A stretch of DNA of 64,000 bases from an uncultured Williamsia sp. (GTDB lineage: Bacteria; Actinomycetota; Actinomycetes; Mycobacteriales; Mycobacteriaceae). The notes beneath the pieces are model-generated. The model made no database searches and was not told the origin of the DNA. It saw only the letters and a list, made by a program, of their open reading frames with translations. Positions 34,084 through 43,669 of the stretch are shown here, piece after piece; positions within the stretch are counted from its first letter, which is position 1; every line of letters begins with the position of its first letter. The stretch is taken from positions 62,001-126,000 of the forward strand of contig NZ_CANLWM010000001.1 in NCBI RefSeq assembly GCF_947494875.1, given 5' to 3'. Both the position numbers and the translations under genes were made by a program.

Positions 34084-35676
34084 GTGCCGGTCGACCGCGC
34101 GCACAACCGCGCCGAGCACGAGCGCCTCGTCACCGAGCTCTGCGAGCGCACGGCCACCGCAGCGCTCGGCGGGTCCGAGAAGGCGCGTGAGCGTCACGTC
34201 GCCCGCGGCAAGCTGCTCCCCCGCGATCGTGTCGACACCGTCGTCGACCCCGGCAGCCCGTTCCTCGAGCTGTCGCCGCTCGCCGCCACCGACATGTACG
34301 ACGACTCGTGCCCCGGCGCCGGGATGATCGCCGGCATCGGGCGGGTGTCCGGCCGTGAGTGCATGATCGTCGCCAACGACGCGACGGTGAAGGGCGGCAC
34401 GTACTACCCGATCAGCGTCAAGAAGCATCTCCGCGCACAGGAGATCGCGGCGGCGAACCGCCTCCCGTGCATCTATCTCGTCGACTCCGGAGGCGCCTTC
34501 CTGCCGATGCAGGACGAGGTCTTCCCCGACCGCGACCATTTCGGCCGCATCTTCTTCAACCAGGCGACGATGAGCGCCCGGGGGATCGCGCAGATCGCCG
34601 CGGTGCTCGGATCCTGCACGGCCGGTGGGGCGTACGTCCCCGCCATGAGTGACGAGGCCGTGATCGTCGCCGATCAAGGCACCATCTTCCTCGGTGGACC
34701 GCCGCTGGTGAAGGCGGCAACCGGCGAGGACGTCACGCCCGAGGAACTCGGCGGCGGGCTGCTGCATTCGCAGACGTCCGGCGTCACCGATCACCTCGCC
34801 GCCGACGACCGGGACGCACTGCAGCGCGTGCGGAGCATCGTCGCGACCCTGGGACCACGCGAGCCGTCCCCGTGGGAGGTGCACGAGACACATTCTCCCG
34901 CGGCCGATCCCGACGAGCTCTACGACGTCGTCCCCGTCGACCTGCGCACCCCCTACGACGTCCGCGAGGTCATCTCCCGACTCGTGGACGGCCGGCCCGA
35001 CGGCAGCTCGTCGTTCGACGAGTTCAAGGAGCTCTATGGCACCACCCTGGTCACCGGCTTCGCCCGCATCCACGGCCATCCGGTCGGGATCGTCGCGAAC
35101 AACGGCGTCCTCTTCGCCGAATCAGCACTCAAGGGTGCCCACTTCATCGAGCTGTGTGACAAACGGTCGATCCCACTGTTGTTCCTGCAGAACATCTCCG
35201 GGTTCATGGTCGGCCGCGACTACGAGGCCGGTGGCATCGCCAAGCACGGCGCCAAGATGGTCACGGCGGTCGCGTGCGCACGGGTCCCGAAACTGACCGT
35301 CGTCATCGGCGGTTCCTACGGCGCCGGGAACTACTCGATGTGCGGCCGGTCGTATTCGCCGCGTTTCCTGTGGATGTGGCCGAACGCCCGTGTGTCCGTC
35401 ATGGGTGGCGAGCAGGCCGCCTCCGTTCTCGCCACCGTGCGCGGCGACCAGCTCGACGCGGCCGGCAAGCCCTGGTCCGACGACGACGTCGAGGCGTTCA
35501 AGGCACCGATCCGCGAGCAGTACGAGCGGCAGGGCAACCCCTACTACTCCACCGCGCGACTCTGGGACGACGGCGTCATCGACCCGCTCGACACCCGCCG
35601 CGTGGTCGGGTTGGCCCTCGGGGTCTGCGCCAACGCGCCGCTCGAACCCGTCTCCTACGGCGTCTTCCGGATGTGA
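34084..35676 (+). CDS. accD1: acyl-CoA carboxylase beta subunit (methylcrotonyl-CoA type)
   Basis: Carboxyltransferase of 530 residues. The N-terminal carboxyltransferase domain is marked by [19 protein letters not shown] and [11 protein letters not shown]; the C-terminal one by [20 protein letters not shown] and [11 protein letters not shown]. Together with accA and fadE downstream it matches the leucine degradation set known as accD1-accA1-fadE19, so 3-methylcrotonyl-CoA is the likely substrate. GTG 34084 has GAGGAGG upstream. The next gene starts five bases after its stop. Confidence 0.9.
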   Translation: MPVDRAHNRAEHERLVTELCERTATAALGGSEKARERHVARGKLLPRDRVDTVVDPGSPFLELSPLAATDMYDDSCPGAGMIAGIGRVSGRECMIVANDATVKGGTYYPISVKKHLRAQEIAAANRLPCIYLVDSGGAFLPMQDEVFPDRDHFGRIFFNQATMSARGIAQIAAVLGSCTAGGAYVPAMSDEAVIVADQGTIFLGGPPLVKAATGEDVTPEELGGGLLHSQTSGVTDHLAADDRDALQRVRSIVATLGPREPSPWEVHETHSPAADPDELYDVVPVDLRTPYDVREVISRLVDGRPDGSSSFDEFKELYGTTLVTGFARIHGHPVGIVANNGVLFAESALKGAHFIELCDKRSIPLLFLQNISGFMVGRDYEAGGIAKHGAKMVTAVACARVPKLTVVIGGSYGAGNYSMCGRSYSPRFLWMWPNARVSVMGGEQAASVLATVRGDQLDAAGKPWSDDDVEAFKAPIREQYERQGNPYYSTARLWDDGVIDPLDTRRVVGLALGVCANAPLEPVSYGVFRM

Positions 35677-35681
35677 GCGCG

Positions 35682-37670
35682 ATGACCCGAGCGATCCGTT
35701 CCGTCCTCGTCGCCAACCGCGGCGAGATCGCCGTCCGCGTGATCCGCACCCTGCGCGACATGGGGATCCGTTCGATCGCCGTGTTCAGCGATGCCGACGC
35801 GGATGCGCCGCACGTGCACACCGCCGACGACGCCGTCCGCATCGGCCCGCCGCCGGCGCGCGAGAGCTACCTCGACATCGATGCCGTGATCGTTGCGGCC
35901 CTCACAACCGGCGCCGACGCGGTCCACCCCGGCTACGGGTTCCTGTCCGAGAACGCCGCTTTCGTCCGCGCCTGTTCCGAGGCGGGCATCGTCTTCATCG
36001 GCCCGTCCACCGAGGCGATCGCGGTGATGGGTGACAAGATCACCGCGAAAGCCACTGTCACAGGACACGGCGTGCCCGTCGTCCCGGGCGTCTCGCGCCC
36101 CGGCCTCACCGACGACGACCTCATCGCCGCCGCACCCGAGATCGGCTTCCCCGTCCTGGTGAAGCCGTCGGCCGGCGGTGGCGGCAAGGGCATGCGCGTC
36201 GTCGAGAACGCCGACGACCTCCCTGCCGCACTCGCCGGTGCGCGCCGCGAGGCGGCCTCGTCGTTCGGCGACGACACCCTGTTCCTCGAGCGATTCGTCC
36301 ACCGACCCCGGCACATCGAGGTCCAGGTGCTCGCCGACGAGCACGGAACCGTGATCCACCTCGGCGAGCGGGAGTGCAGCCTGCAGCGCCGCCACCAGAA
36401 GGTCATCGAGGAGGCACCGTCGCCCCTCCTCGACGCCGAGACCCGGGCCCGCATCGGTGAGGCAGCCTGCGCGACAGCTCGCAGCGTCGGCTACACCGGC
36501 GCGGGCACTGTCGAGTTCATCGTCTCGGCCGACGCACCCGACGAGTTCTTCTTCATGGAGATGAACACCCGACTCCAGGTGGAGCACCCGGTCACCGAGT
36601 TGGTCACCGGCGTCGACCTCGTCGCCTGGCAGGTGCGCATCGCCCGCGGTGAACCTCTCACGCTCGCCCAGGACGACATCACCCTCACCGGGCACGCCGT
36701 CGAGGCACGCGTGTACGCCGAGGACCCCGCAGCCGGCTTCGTCCCCACCGGGGGCACCGTCGCCCGGGCGCAGTTCGCGTCCGGCGTCGGCGTCCGCGTG
36801 GACGCGGGGATCGCCGACGGCACCGTCGTCGGCGGCGACTACGACCCGATGCTGGCGAAAGTGATCGCCCACGGCGACACCCGCGTCGAGGCGATCGCGC
36901 GCCTCGACGGCGCTCTCGCGGACACATCGCTGCCGGGTATCGGTACCAACATCGACTTCCTGCGGTTCCTGCTCGCCGATGAGGACGTGCGCGCCGGACG
37001 ACTCGACACCGCACTTCTCGACAGCGTCGCCGGGAACTACGCGCCCACACCGGCTCCCGACGACGTCCTCATCACCCTCGCGGCCGTCGATGTCGCGGCC
37101 GGATGGCACGCTTCCGACGACCCCTGGACCCGCCCGGACGGCTGGCGACTCAACGCAGCACCCGCGGCGCGGACCATGCGTCTCGGCGTCGGGGACGCCG
37201 TCCGGATCGTCGAGACGCGCGGTGAGCCGCATGCCCTGGCAGTCACGCTCGACGGCGACGAGCACCGCGCGACGGTGGGAGCGGTGAGCGGCTCGCGTGC
37301 CGAGGTCACCGTCGACGATCGGCGACGTGTCTACACGGTCGTCACCGACGGCACCACGACGTGGGTCAGTCGGCGTGGCGGCAGCTGGGCTGTGCACCGC
37401 GTCGACGACGAACGCAGCGAGAGCGCGAACGCCGTCGCCGGTGACACCGACGTCCGCAGCCCCATGCCGGGCAGTGTGATCGCGCTGCCCGTCGACGCCG
37501 GGACGACCGTGGCCGCCGGGACGGTCGTCGCGGTGGTCGAGGCGATGAAGATGGAACATTCGCTCACCGCCGCCGTCGACGGCGTCGTCGACGTCGTCGT
37601 GTCGGTGGGCGACCAGGTGAAGGTCGGTGACGTGCTGGCGCATGTCCGGCCGGAGGGAGAACAGACATGA
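35682..37670 (+). CDS. accA1: acyl-CoA carboxylase alpha subunit (biotin carboxylase + biotin carrier)
   Basis: A 662-residue fusion of an N-terminal biotin carboxylase ([23 protein letters not shown] loop [23 protein letters not shown]) and a C-terminal biotinyl domain whose biotin Lys is at ~623 in EAMKMEH. It carries out ATP-dependent carboxylation of biotin for the beta subunit, probably as a methylcrotonyl-CoA carboxylase. The ATG at 35682 follows accD by five bases. The stop overlaps fadE as ATGA. Confidence 0.93.
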   Translation: MTRAIRSVLVANRGEIAVRVIRTLRDMGIRSIAVFSDADADAPHVHTADDAVRIGPPPARESYLDIDAVIVAALTTGADAVHPGYGFLSENAAFVRACSEAGIVFIGPSTEAIAVMGDKITAKATVTGHGVPVVPGVSRPGLTDDDLIAAAPEIGFPVLVKPSAGGGGKGMRVVENADDLPAALAGARREAASSFGDDTLFLERFVHRPRHIEVQVLADEHGTVIHLGERECSLQRRHQKVIEEAPSPLLDAETRARIGEAACATARSVGYTGAGTVEFIVSADAPDEFFFMEMNTRLQVEHPVTELVTGVDLVAWQVRIARGEPLTLAQDDITLTGHAVEARVYAEDPAAGFVPTGGTVARAQFASGVGVRVDAGIADGTVVGGDYDPMLAKVIAHGDTRVEAIARLDGALADTSLPGIGTNIDFLRFLLADEDVRAGRLDTALLDSVAGNYAPTPAPDDVLITLAAVDVAAGWHASDDPWTRPDGWRLNAAPAARTMRLGVGDAVRIVETRGEPHALAVTLDGDEHRATVGAVSGSRAEVTVDDRRRVYTVVTDGTTTWVSRRGGSWAVHRVDDERSESANAVAGDTDVRSPMPGSVIALPVDAGTTVAAGTVVAVVEAMKMEHSLTAAVDGVVDVVVSVGDQVKVGDVLAHVRPEGEQT

Positions 37671-38830
37671 GTGGGTTCCTGAGCACGGAGGATCTCCCCG
37701 AGGACTACCGCGACCTGAAGGCCACCGTGGCCGACTTCGCACGCACGGTCGTCGCACCCGTTGCCGCCCAGCACGATCGCGACCACACCTTCCCCTACGA
37801 GGTCGTCAAGGGCATGGCCGAGATGGGCCTCTTCGGCCTGCCGTTCCCCGAGGAGTACGGCGGCATGGGTGGCGACTACTTCGCCCTGTGCATCGCGCTG
37901 GAGGAGCTGGGCAAGGTCGACCAGAGTGTCGCGATCACGCTGGAGGCCGCGGTCTCGTTGGGTGCCATGCCGATCCACCGCTTCGGCACCGAGGAGCAGA
38001 AGCAGGAATGGTTGCCGCGCCTCGCGTCCGGGCAGGCGCTCGGCGGTTTCGGGCTCACTGAGCCCGGCGCGGGCAGCGATGCCGGCGGCACAACCACGAC
38101 GGCCGTCCTCGACGGTGACGAGTGGGTCATCAACGGGTCGAAGCAGTTCATCACCAACTCCGGCACCGACATCACCGCACTGGTGACGGTCGCCGCGGTG
38201 ACCGGGACCGACGCCGCCGGCCGCAAGCAGATCTCGACGATCATCGTGCCCAGCGACACACCGGGATTCGAGGTGGGCCCGGCCTACGACAAGGTGGGGT
38301 GGAACGCGTCGGACACCCACCCGCTGTCGTTCACCGACGTCCGGGTCCCGCGGGATAACCTGCTCGGCGAGAAGGGTCGCGGCTACGCGAACTTCCTCCG
38401 CATCCTCGACGAGGGCCGCATCGCGATCGCAGCGCTCGCCGTCGGTGTTGCCCAGGGGTGTGTCGACGAATGTGTCCGCTACGCGAAGGAGCGCAGCGCA
38501 TTCGGAAGGCCCATCGGCGACAACCAGTCGGTCGCCTTCACCATCGCGCGGATGCAGGCACGTGCGTACACAGCCCGGACGGCCTACTACGACGCCGCCG
38601 CACTCATGCTGGCGGGCAAGCCGTTCAAGCGGCAGGCGTCGATCGCGAAGATGATCGCGTCGGAGGCGGCGATGGACAACGCCCGCGACGGCACCCAGGT
38701 GCACGGCGGGTACGGGTTCATGAACGAGTACACCGTGTCGCGGCACTACCGGGACTCGAAGATCCTCGAGATCGGCGAGGGCACCACCGAGGTTCAGCTC
38801 ATGCTGATCGCCCGCGACCTCGGGCTCTGA
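37667..38830 (+). CDS. fadE19: acyl-CoA dehydrogenase (isovaleryl/branched-chain type)
   Basis: FAD-dependent dehydrogenase of 387 residues. [13 protein letters not shown] is the flavin-binding signature, and the C-terminal [20 protein letters not shown] with a conserved [10 protein letters not shown] is the usual end. As the third gene of an accD-accA-fadE set it probably oxidises isovaleryl-CoA to 3-methylcrotonyl-CoA, the step before carboxylation. ATG 37667 overlaps the accA stop by ATGA, so the operon is translationally coupled. Confidence 0.88.
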   Translation: MSGFLSTEDLPEDYRDLKATVADFARTVVAPVAAQHDRDHTFPYEVVKGMAEMGLFGLPFPEEYGGMGGDYFALCIALEELGKVDQSVAITLEAAVSLGAMPIHRFGTEEQKQEWLPRLASGQALGGFGLTEPGAGSDAGGTTTTAVLDGDEWVINGSKQFITNSGTDITALVTVAAVTGTDAAGRKQISTIIVPSDTPGFEVGPAYDKVGWNASDTHPLSFTDVRVPRDNLLGEKGRGYANFLRILDEGRIAIAALAVGVAQGCVDECVRYAKERSAFGRPIGDNQSVAFTIARMQARAYTARTAYYDAAALMLAGKPFKRQASIAKMIASEAAMDNARDGTQVHGGYGFMNEYTVSRHYRDSKILEIGEGTTEVQLMLIARDLGL

Positions 38831-38837
38831 CCGACGC

Positions 38838-39335
38838 TCAGCTCCGTGCGGCGATCACTCCGGGAAGTGCGTCGACGAACCGCTGCAGCATCGCGGCGAC
38901 CACAGGCCGCCCCACGGTCATGCCGAGTTTCGCGACCGGATTCCTCGGCGCCATCGCGGTGATCCACGTCAGTCGGCACCCGGTGGGCGTGCGCTCGAGG
39001 CGGTAATCCTCCAGGAACGCCGACAGCATCGACGACGACGTCGCATCGAACCGGAACACCAGGCGATCGCCGCGCTCCCAGACCAGGAACTTCTCGAACC
39101 CGGTCAGCCCGGCGACCATCTTCACGGTCCGCTCGGAGCCGACGCCATACGGTTCGCCGGACGTCCACCGCGCGTGGCGGACCACCTTCGCCCACCGCGG
39201 GAGCGCGTCGGCGTCGACGAGGACGTCGAAGACGGTCTCGGGTGTCGCGTCGATGTCGACAGCGCTCTCGAACCGCACCGGTGCCCGCGCGGCCCAGTCG
39301 GCGTCGACCTTGTCGAACTCATGTCGTGTGGCCAT
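38838..39335 (-). CDS. SRPBCC-family protein
   Basis: A 165-residue START/SRPBCC-fold protein (VRFESAVDIDATPETVFDVL, then a DYRLERTPTGCRLTW core and a helix MLQRFVDALPGV). It probably binds a hydrophobic ligand. It converges with fadE, seven bases from its stop. I use ATG 39335 (MATRHEFDKV) rather than the longer reading beginning MLRGGG. It diverges from the PEP mutase-like gene, with repeat motifs between. Confidence 0.8.
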   Translation of the reverse strand: MATRHEFDKVDADWAARAPVRFESAVDIDATPETVFDVLVDADALPRWAKVVRHARWTSGEPYGVGSERTVKMVAGLTGFEKFLVWERGDRLVFRFDATSSSMLSAFLEDYRLERTPTGCRLTWITAMAPRNPVAKLGMTVGRPVVAAMLQRFVDALPGVIAARS

Positions 39336-39380
39336 GGGCTCATGGTTCCCGCCACCTCGCAGCACGAGAAGGGCCTCCCC

Positions 39381-39440
39381 GGAGAACGATCGTTCCCACG
39401 GACTGGGACGGGCGGAATGACCAGCGGAGAACGACCGTTA
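39381..39440. promoter_or_regulatory. repeated GGAGAACGAYCGTT elements between divergent genes
   Basis: Copies begin at 39381 and 39426. The first contains the perfect 12-bp palindrome GAACGATCGTTC (39384-39395); the second is the same with changes. The 45-bp spacing and the divergent genes on both sides suggest a shared operator. Confidence 0.4.
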
Positions 39441-39448
39441 TCCGCGGC

Positions 39449-40201
39449 ATGACAAATCTCGGTGACAAGGCGACAACCCTCCTCCAACTGCACAAGCCCG
39501 GTGATCCGGTGATCCTCCCGACCGTGTGGGACGCCTGGTCGGCGAACCTCGCGGTCCAGGCGGGCTTCACGGCCCTCACCGTCGGCAGCCACCCGATCTC
39601 CGACTCCATCGGCAAGCCCGACAACGAGGGCCTGACCTTTGACGAGGTGCTCACCCGCATCCGTCAGATCACCGCGGCCGTCGACGTGCCGATCTCCGTC
39701 GACATCGAGAGCGGCTACGGCGAGGACCCGAAGCGACTGATCGAGGGTCTGATCGACGCCGGCGCCGTCGGCTTGAACATCGAGGACACCGTGCACAGCG
39801 AGGGCGGCCGTCTGCGCGAGGCCCAGGAGCACGCGGATTTCGTCGGCGCCCTGCGCGCTGCGTCCGACGCGACTGACGTCCACGTGGTGATCAACGCCCG
39901 CACCGATCTGTTCGTGAAGCAGGTCGGCGACGAGTCCGATCGGGTGCAGCGCGCGATCGAGCGCCTGAACCTGGCCGCGCAGGCGGGCGCGGACGTGCTC
40001 TACCCGGTCGGGTTCCACAGCGACGAGGACCAGAAGCGCCTCACCAGCGAACTCACTCTGCCGGTCAACGCGATCGGCCACCCCGCGAAGAACGACAAGG
40101 CGTCGCTCGCCGCGCTGGGCGTCGCCCGGGTCAGCTTCGGCCCGCTCCTGCAGGCGACCCTCGCCGAGCGTGCGACGGAGCTGCTGAACCGCTGGAACTG
40201 A
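39449..40201 (+). CDS. isocitrate lyase/PEP mutase family protein
   Basis: A 250-residue TIM-barrel lyase. The start region LQLHKPGDPVILPTVWDAWS, the metal-binding VPISVDIESGYGEDP, the NIEDTVH element and the terminal VSFGPLLQATLAERA match the PEP mutase/isocitrate lyase-like group. Relatives cleave or rearrange C-C or C-P bonds of 2-oxo acid derivatives, for example 2-methylisocitrate-like compounds. The exact substrate is unknown. ATG 39449 is used, with no strong ribosome site. Confidence 0.85.
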   Translation: MTNLGDKATTLLQLHKPGDPVILPTVWDAWSANLAVQAGFTALTVGSHPISDSIGKPDNEGLTFDEVLTRIRQITAAVDVPISVDIESGYGEDPKRLIEGLIDAGAVGLNIEDTVHSEGGRLREAQEHADFVGALRAASDATDVHVVINARTDLFVKQVGDESDRVQRAIERLNLAAQAGADVLYPVGFHSDEDQKRLTSELTLPVNAIGHPAKNDKASLAALGVARVSFGPLLQATLAERATELLNRWN

Positions 40202-40247
40202 CTCCGACATGGCCGGGGCGGCGGTGGACGCGACCACGCCCCCCGGC

Positions 40248-40583
40248 TCACGGTGATTGCACGAACCTCGGCGCGCCGAGTTCGATCGCGAGGACTCCCA
40301 CGACGATCAGCACGATGCCCGCGATCATGCGGCGCGTCAGGGGCTCGGAGAACAGGAAGCGCGATGCGACGGCCGTCAGCGCCACACCGGCCGCTGCCCA
40401 GATGCCGTAGGCGACGCCGAGCGCGAGACCCGCACGCAGGGTCCAGACGAGTCCGAGGAACGACACGACGTAGCCGACCGCGACACCGATGTAGAACGCG
40501 CGGTGCCCGGTGGCCGCCGCGCCCAGCGCGAGCGTGCCGAGAACCTCCGACACGATCGCCAAGACGAGGAACAGGTACGCCAT
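40248..40583 (-). CDS. small multidrug resistance (SMR) exporter subunit
   Basis: A 111-residue four-helix membrane protein. The conserved membrane Glu lies in LAIVSEVLGTLALG, and GLALGVAYGIWAAAGVALTA is the family signature. It overlaps the SMR gene upstream by one base (TGATG), so it was probably made with it as a paired, heterodimeric exporter of cationic drugs. There is no regulator nearby. Confidence 0.88.
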   Translation of the reverse strand: MAYLFLVLAIVSEVLGTLALGAAATGHRAFYIGVAVGYVVSFLGLVWTLRAGLALGVAYGIWAAAGVALTAVASRFLFSEPLTRRMIAGIVLIVVGVLAIELGAPRFVQSP

Positions 40584-40927
40584 CACCGATCGCCGTCCGG
40601 CGCGACGGGGTCGTGGCGGGACCCCGTCTCGACGAGGAGGACGCCGCCGATGACGAGGACGATGCCGCCGATCATCACCGGGGTGAGACGCTCCCCGAAG
40701 ACGAGCCAGGCGAACACCGCGGTCAGTGCGACGCCCGCTGCACCCCAGATGCCATAGGCGACACCCAGCGCGAGACCGCGTCTCAACACCACGGTGAGGC
40801 ACACGAACGCGGCGGCGTACCCCACCACGACGACGACATACAGGGCCGGATGCGACTGCGACCCCTTCAACGACAGCGTCGCCGCGACCTCGGCGAGGAT
40901 CGCGCCGAGCAGGATCAGCCAGGTCAT
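40583..40927 (-). CDS. small multidrug resistance (SMR) exporter subunit, partner
   Basis: A 114-residue four-helix protein. The functional Glu is in LGAILAEVAATLSLKG and GLALGVAYGIWGAAGVALTAV is the SMR signature. Two adjacent, unequal SMR genes usually form a heterodimer with opposed topology. The C-terminal tail (TGSRHDPVAPDGDR) is hydrophilic. ATG 40927 (MTWLIL) is chosen over the longer reading MRLRRRW. Confidence 0.88.
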   Translation of the reverse strand: MTWLILLGAILAEVAATLSLKGSQSHPALYVVVVVGYAAAFVCLTVVLRRGLALGVAYGIWGAAGVALTAVFAWLVFGERLTPVMIGGIVLVIGGVLLVETGSRHDPVAPDGDR

Positions 40928-40993
40928 CTCGTGACTCCACCATCTCCGGCGTAATCGCACCAGGCCGCCCCGCGCTCACTACGCTCCTGGGCC

Positions 40994-41443
40994 ATGGGTG
41001 ACTCCGGGCTCCGGCTGACCGTCGAACTCCAAAAGCGCGGTCCCGCCGCGGCGATCGTGCTCAGCGACGACCAGGTCGCCTCGCTCGGGTCGACGAAGAC
41101 GCCGGCGGTCCGGTTCACCATCAACGGCCAGACCGTCGAGGGTCGCGTCGGCCGGATGGGCGGGGAGAACCTGCTGGGGCTGAACAAAGCCGTCCGCACC
41201 CAACTCGGCGTCGAGGCCGGCGACACCGTCGACGTGGTGATCGAGCCCGACGCCGCGCCGCGCGAGGTGACAGTGCCCGACGACCTCGCCGCCGCACTCG
41301 ATTCCGAGCCCGGACTGCGCGCGGCGTTCGACGCACTCGCCCCGTCCCGCCGCAAGGAACACGCACGATCGGTCGCCGACGCCAAGAAGCCAGAGACGCG
41401 AGAGCGCCGCATCGCAGCTGTACTCGCCGCCGTGCGCGGCTGA
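40994..41443 (+). CDS. YdeI/OmpD-associated, DUF1905 family protein
   Basis: A 149-residue cytosolic protein: an N-terminal DUF1905 barrel (RFTINGQTVEGRVGRMGGEN, then VRTQLGVEAGDTVDVVIE) and a C-terminal bacteriocin-protection-like helical part (FDALAPSRRKEHARSV, then AKKPETRERRIAAVL). The function is not known well; family members are linked to envelope or peptide stress. It sits alone between two convergent or divergent neighbours. Confidence 0.82.
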   Translation: MGDSGLRLTVELQKRGPAAAIVLSDDQVASLGSTKTPAVRFTINGQTVEGRVGRMGGENLLGLNKAVRTQLGVEAGDTVDVVIEPDAAPREVTVPDDLAAALDSEPGLRAAFDALAPSRRKEHARSVADAKKPETRERRIAAVLAAVRG

Positions 41444-41444
41444 C

Positions 41445-42323
41445 TCAGTCGGGCCGCGCGTCGGCCGTACCGAGAACGGCCGCAACGGGATCGAGCCATG
41501 TGTCGGAGCTACGACGCAGCAGGTAGGTCGTCAGTGTCTCGTGCATGTCGTCGACGGGCAGCACCGCGTACTCACCACGGTCGATCGACGCGACGAGCTC
41601 GGACTCCATCGGCAGGATGGTGAACGCGGCGGCACCGCGGAGAAAGATCAGCATCCCGGTCAGGTCGCTGAACTGGGCGTCGGTGTCGATCACGGCGCCG
41701 ACCGCCGCCAGCCGATCCGTCCGCCCCGCGCCGAGGTCCCAGTGCCGCGGCCCCTGGATGTACCGCATTCCCCTCAGGTCGTCGGTCGAGAGCGACGTCC
41801 GGCCGGGGAACCGGGATGCGTCGACGACGGCCCCGAGCGGCTCGCTGTAGAGCACGCGCGACGACAGCGTCGGGTGGGTCGTCCCGACGTGCGCGATGGC
41901 GACGTCGATGGACGAGCTGAGCAGCGCCGACTCCATCTCCAACGACGGCATCTGGCGGAGCGTGACCGCCCACTGCGACTCCAGGTCGCGGATCGCGTCG
42001 CCGAGCGCGCGGCGGTGGCGGGGGTTCAACACGTCGGGGACGGCCAGCCGGACCTGCTCGCGCACAGCGCCCTGACCGACGAGCCGGGGGATGGCGTCGA
42101 AGTCGGACACCACCGACGTCGCCAGCGGCAGCAGCGCCTCACCGGCAGCCGTCAGCCGCGTGTGGTGGGTGGACCGGTCGAACAGCGTCGTCCCCAGCTC
42201 GTGCTCGAGCGTGCGGATCCGCTGACTCAGCGGAGGCACCGACATGTTCAGGGACTTCGCCGCACGGGTGAAGTTCAGTTCCCGCGCGACGGCGAGGAAG
42301 TACCGCAGGTGGTGCATCTCCAC
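41445..42323 (-). CDS. LysR-family transcriptional regulator
   Basis: A 292-residue LysR protein. The HTH is NFTRAAKSLNMSVPPLSQRI (residues ~17-36), followed by a standard ligand-binding domain with FLRGAAAFTILPMESEL near the end. It is divergent from the CoA-transferase operon, 129 bp apart, so it probably controls that operon in response to a pathway intermediate. The ATG at 42323 (MEMHHLRYF) fits the family. It converges with the YdeI-like gene, leaving one base between stops. Confidence 0.92.
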   Translation of the reverse strand: MEMHHLRYFLAVARELNFTRAAKSLNMSVPPLSQRIRTLEHELGTTLFDRSTHHTRLTAAGEALLPLATSVVSDFDAIPRLVGQGAVREQVRLAVPDVLNPRHRRALGDAIRDLESQWAVTLRQMPSLEMESALLSSSIDVAIAHVGTTHPTLSSRVLYSEPLGAVVDASRFPGRTSLSTDDLRGMRYIQGPRHWDLGAGRTDRLAAVGAVIDTDAQFSDLTGMLIFLRGAAAFTILPMESELVASIDRGEYAVLPVDDMHETLTTYLLRRSSDTWLDPVAAVLGTADARPD

Positions 42324-42452
42324 CGGTCACACGCTACGCCCGGTGTTATCGCTGTGGACATACCGTCCTGAGGGCATCGGACATTCCTTTACCCCTAGTA
42401 ACTACCTACCGTCGAAGACAGAGACAGGAACACGACCGACGAAGGAGCGCAC

Positions 42453-43637
42453 ATGACCGTGCAGCAGACCACCGAGACCGAGGCCACCGGGCCGCTCGCA
42501 GGGGTGACCGTCGTCGACATCTCGACCGTCGTCATGGGGCCCTACGCCACCCAGATCCTCGGCGACTTCGGTGCCGACGTCATCCGCATCGAGCCCCCGT
42601 TCGACACCGCCCGCACCTCGCCGGCGAACACCGGCCGCAACCCGGGCATGGCGCCGCTGTACATGCAGGTGAACCGCAACAAGCGCAGCGTCGCACTGAA
42701 CCTCAAGGATCCGGAGGGTCTCGCCGACCTGTTCGCGATCCTCGCCGACGCCGACGTACTCGTCACCAACATGCGGGCCGGCGCGCTCGGACGTCTCGGT
42801 CTCGACTACGACGCGGTCCACGAGCGCTTCCCCCACCTGATCTACGCGCACGCACAGGGTTTCGCGCCGCAGTCGTCGCAGGGCAACCGCCCCGCCTACG
42901 ACGAGGTGATCCAGGCCGTGTCCGGTCTGGTGAGCCTGCAGGACCGCGCGGGTGACTCGCTGCAGTTCATGCCGACCTTCATCGCCGACAAGACCGCCGC
43001 GCTCTACCTGCTCAACGGCATCCTCGCCGCGCTCTACCACCAGCAGCGCACCGGTGAGGGCCAGCATGTCGCGCTCGCCATGGCCGACGCCATGATCGCC
43101 GTGAACCTGGTGGAGCACATGGCCGGTGACGTCTTCGTCCCCGCCGCGGGTGACGTCGGCAACCCGCTGAGCCTCACCGGAGCGCACGCCGCCATGCGCA
43201 CCAAGGACGGCGGCGCGATCGCCGCGGTGCCGTACACCAACGAGGCCGTCCGCAAGCTGCTCATCGGCGCCGGCCTCGACGCCGACGCCGCCGATCCCGC
43301 CTGGGACTCCCCCACCATCGACCGCCCGGTGTTCACCGCCGGCATCGAGAAGGTCCTCGCCCACTCGACGAACAAGACCACCGCGGAGTGGGAGGAGTAC
43401 CTCACCGCCAACGACATGCCCTACGGCGTCGTCGTCGACATCGCAGACCTACCCCAGGACCCGTACGTCCAGGAGATGGGCCTGATCTCCGAGGTCGAGC
43501 ACCCCACCGAGGGGACCATCCGCGTGATCGCGAACCCGCTGCACTTCTCGGCCACGCCCACCTCGTACCGCCGCCATGCCGAGCGCGCCGGAGCCAGCAC
43601 CGACGAGGTGCTCGACGGCGTCCGTGCACACGCCTGA
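42453..43637 (+). CDS. CaiB/BaiF-type CoA transferase
   Basis: Family III CoA transferase of 394 residues. VVDISTVVMGPYATQILGDF is the standard N-terminus, RNKRSVALNLKDPEG a conserved element, and the catalytic Asp is expected in the PAYDEVIQAVSG region. It activates a carboxylic acid by taking CoA from a donor. It leads a five-gene operon with two acyl-CoA dehydrogenases and a hydroxyacyl-CoA dehydrogenase. GAAGGAG upstream supports ATG 42453. The substrate is unknown; carnitine- or bile-acid-like compounds are family examples. Confidence 0.9.
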   Translation: MTVQQTTETEATGPLAGVTVVDISTVVMGPYATQILGDFGADVIRIEPPFDTARTSPANTGRNPGMAPLYMQVNRNKRSVALNLKDPEGLADLFAILADADVLVTNMRAGALGRLGLDYDAVHERFPHLIYAHAQGFAPQSSQGNRPAYDEVIQAVSGLVSLQDRAGDSLQFMPTFIADKTAALYLLNGILAALYHQQRTGEGQHVALAMADAMIAVNLVEHMAGDVFVPAAGDVGNPLSLTGAHAAMRTKDGGAIAAVPYTNEAVRKLLIGAGLDADAADPAWDSPTIDRPVFTAGIEKVLAHSTNKTTAEWEEYLTANDMPYGVVVDIADLPQDPYVQEMGLISEVEHPTEGTIRVIANPLHFSATPTSYRRHAERAGASTDEVLDGVRAHA

Positions 43638-43669
43638 ACCACACTGCCCGACAAGCAAGGGAGAGAACC

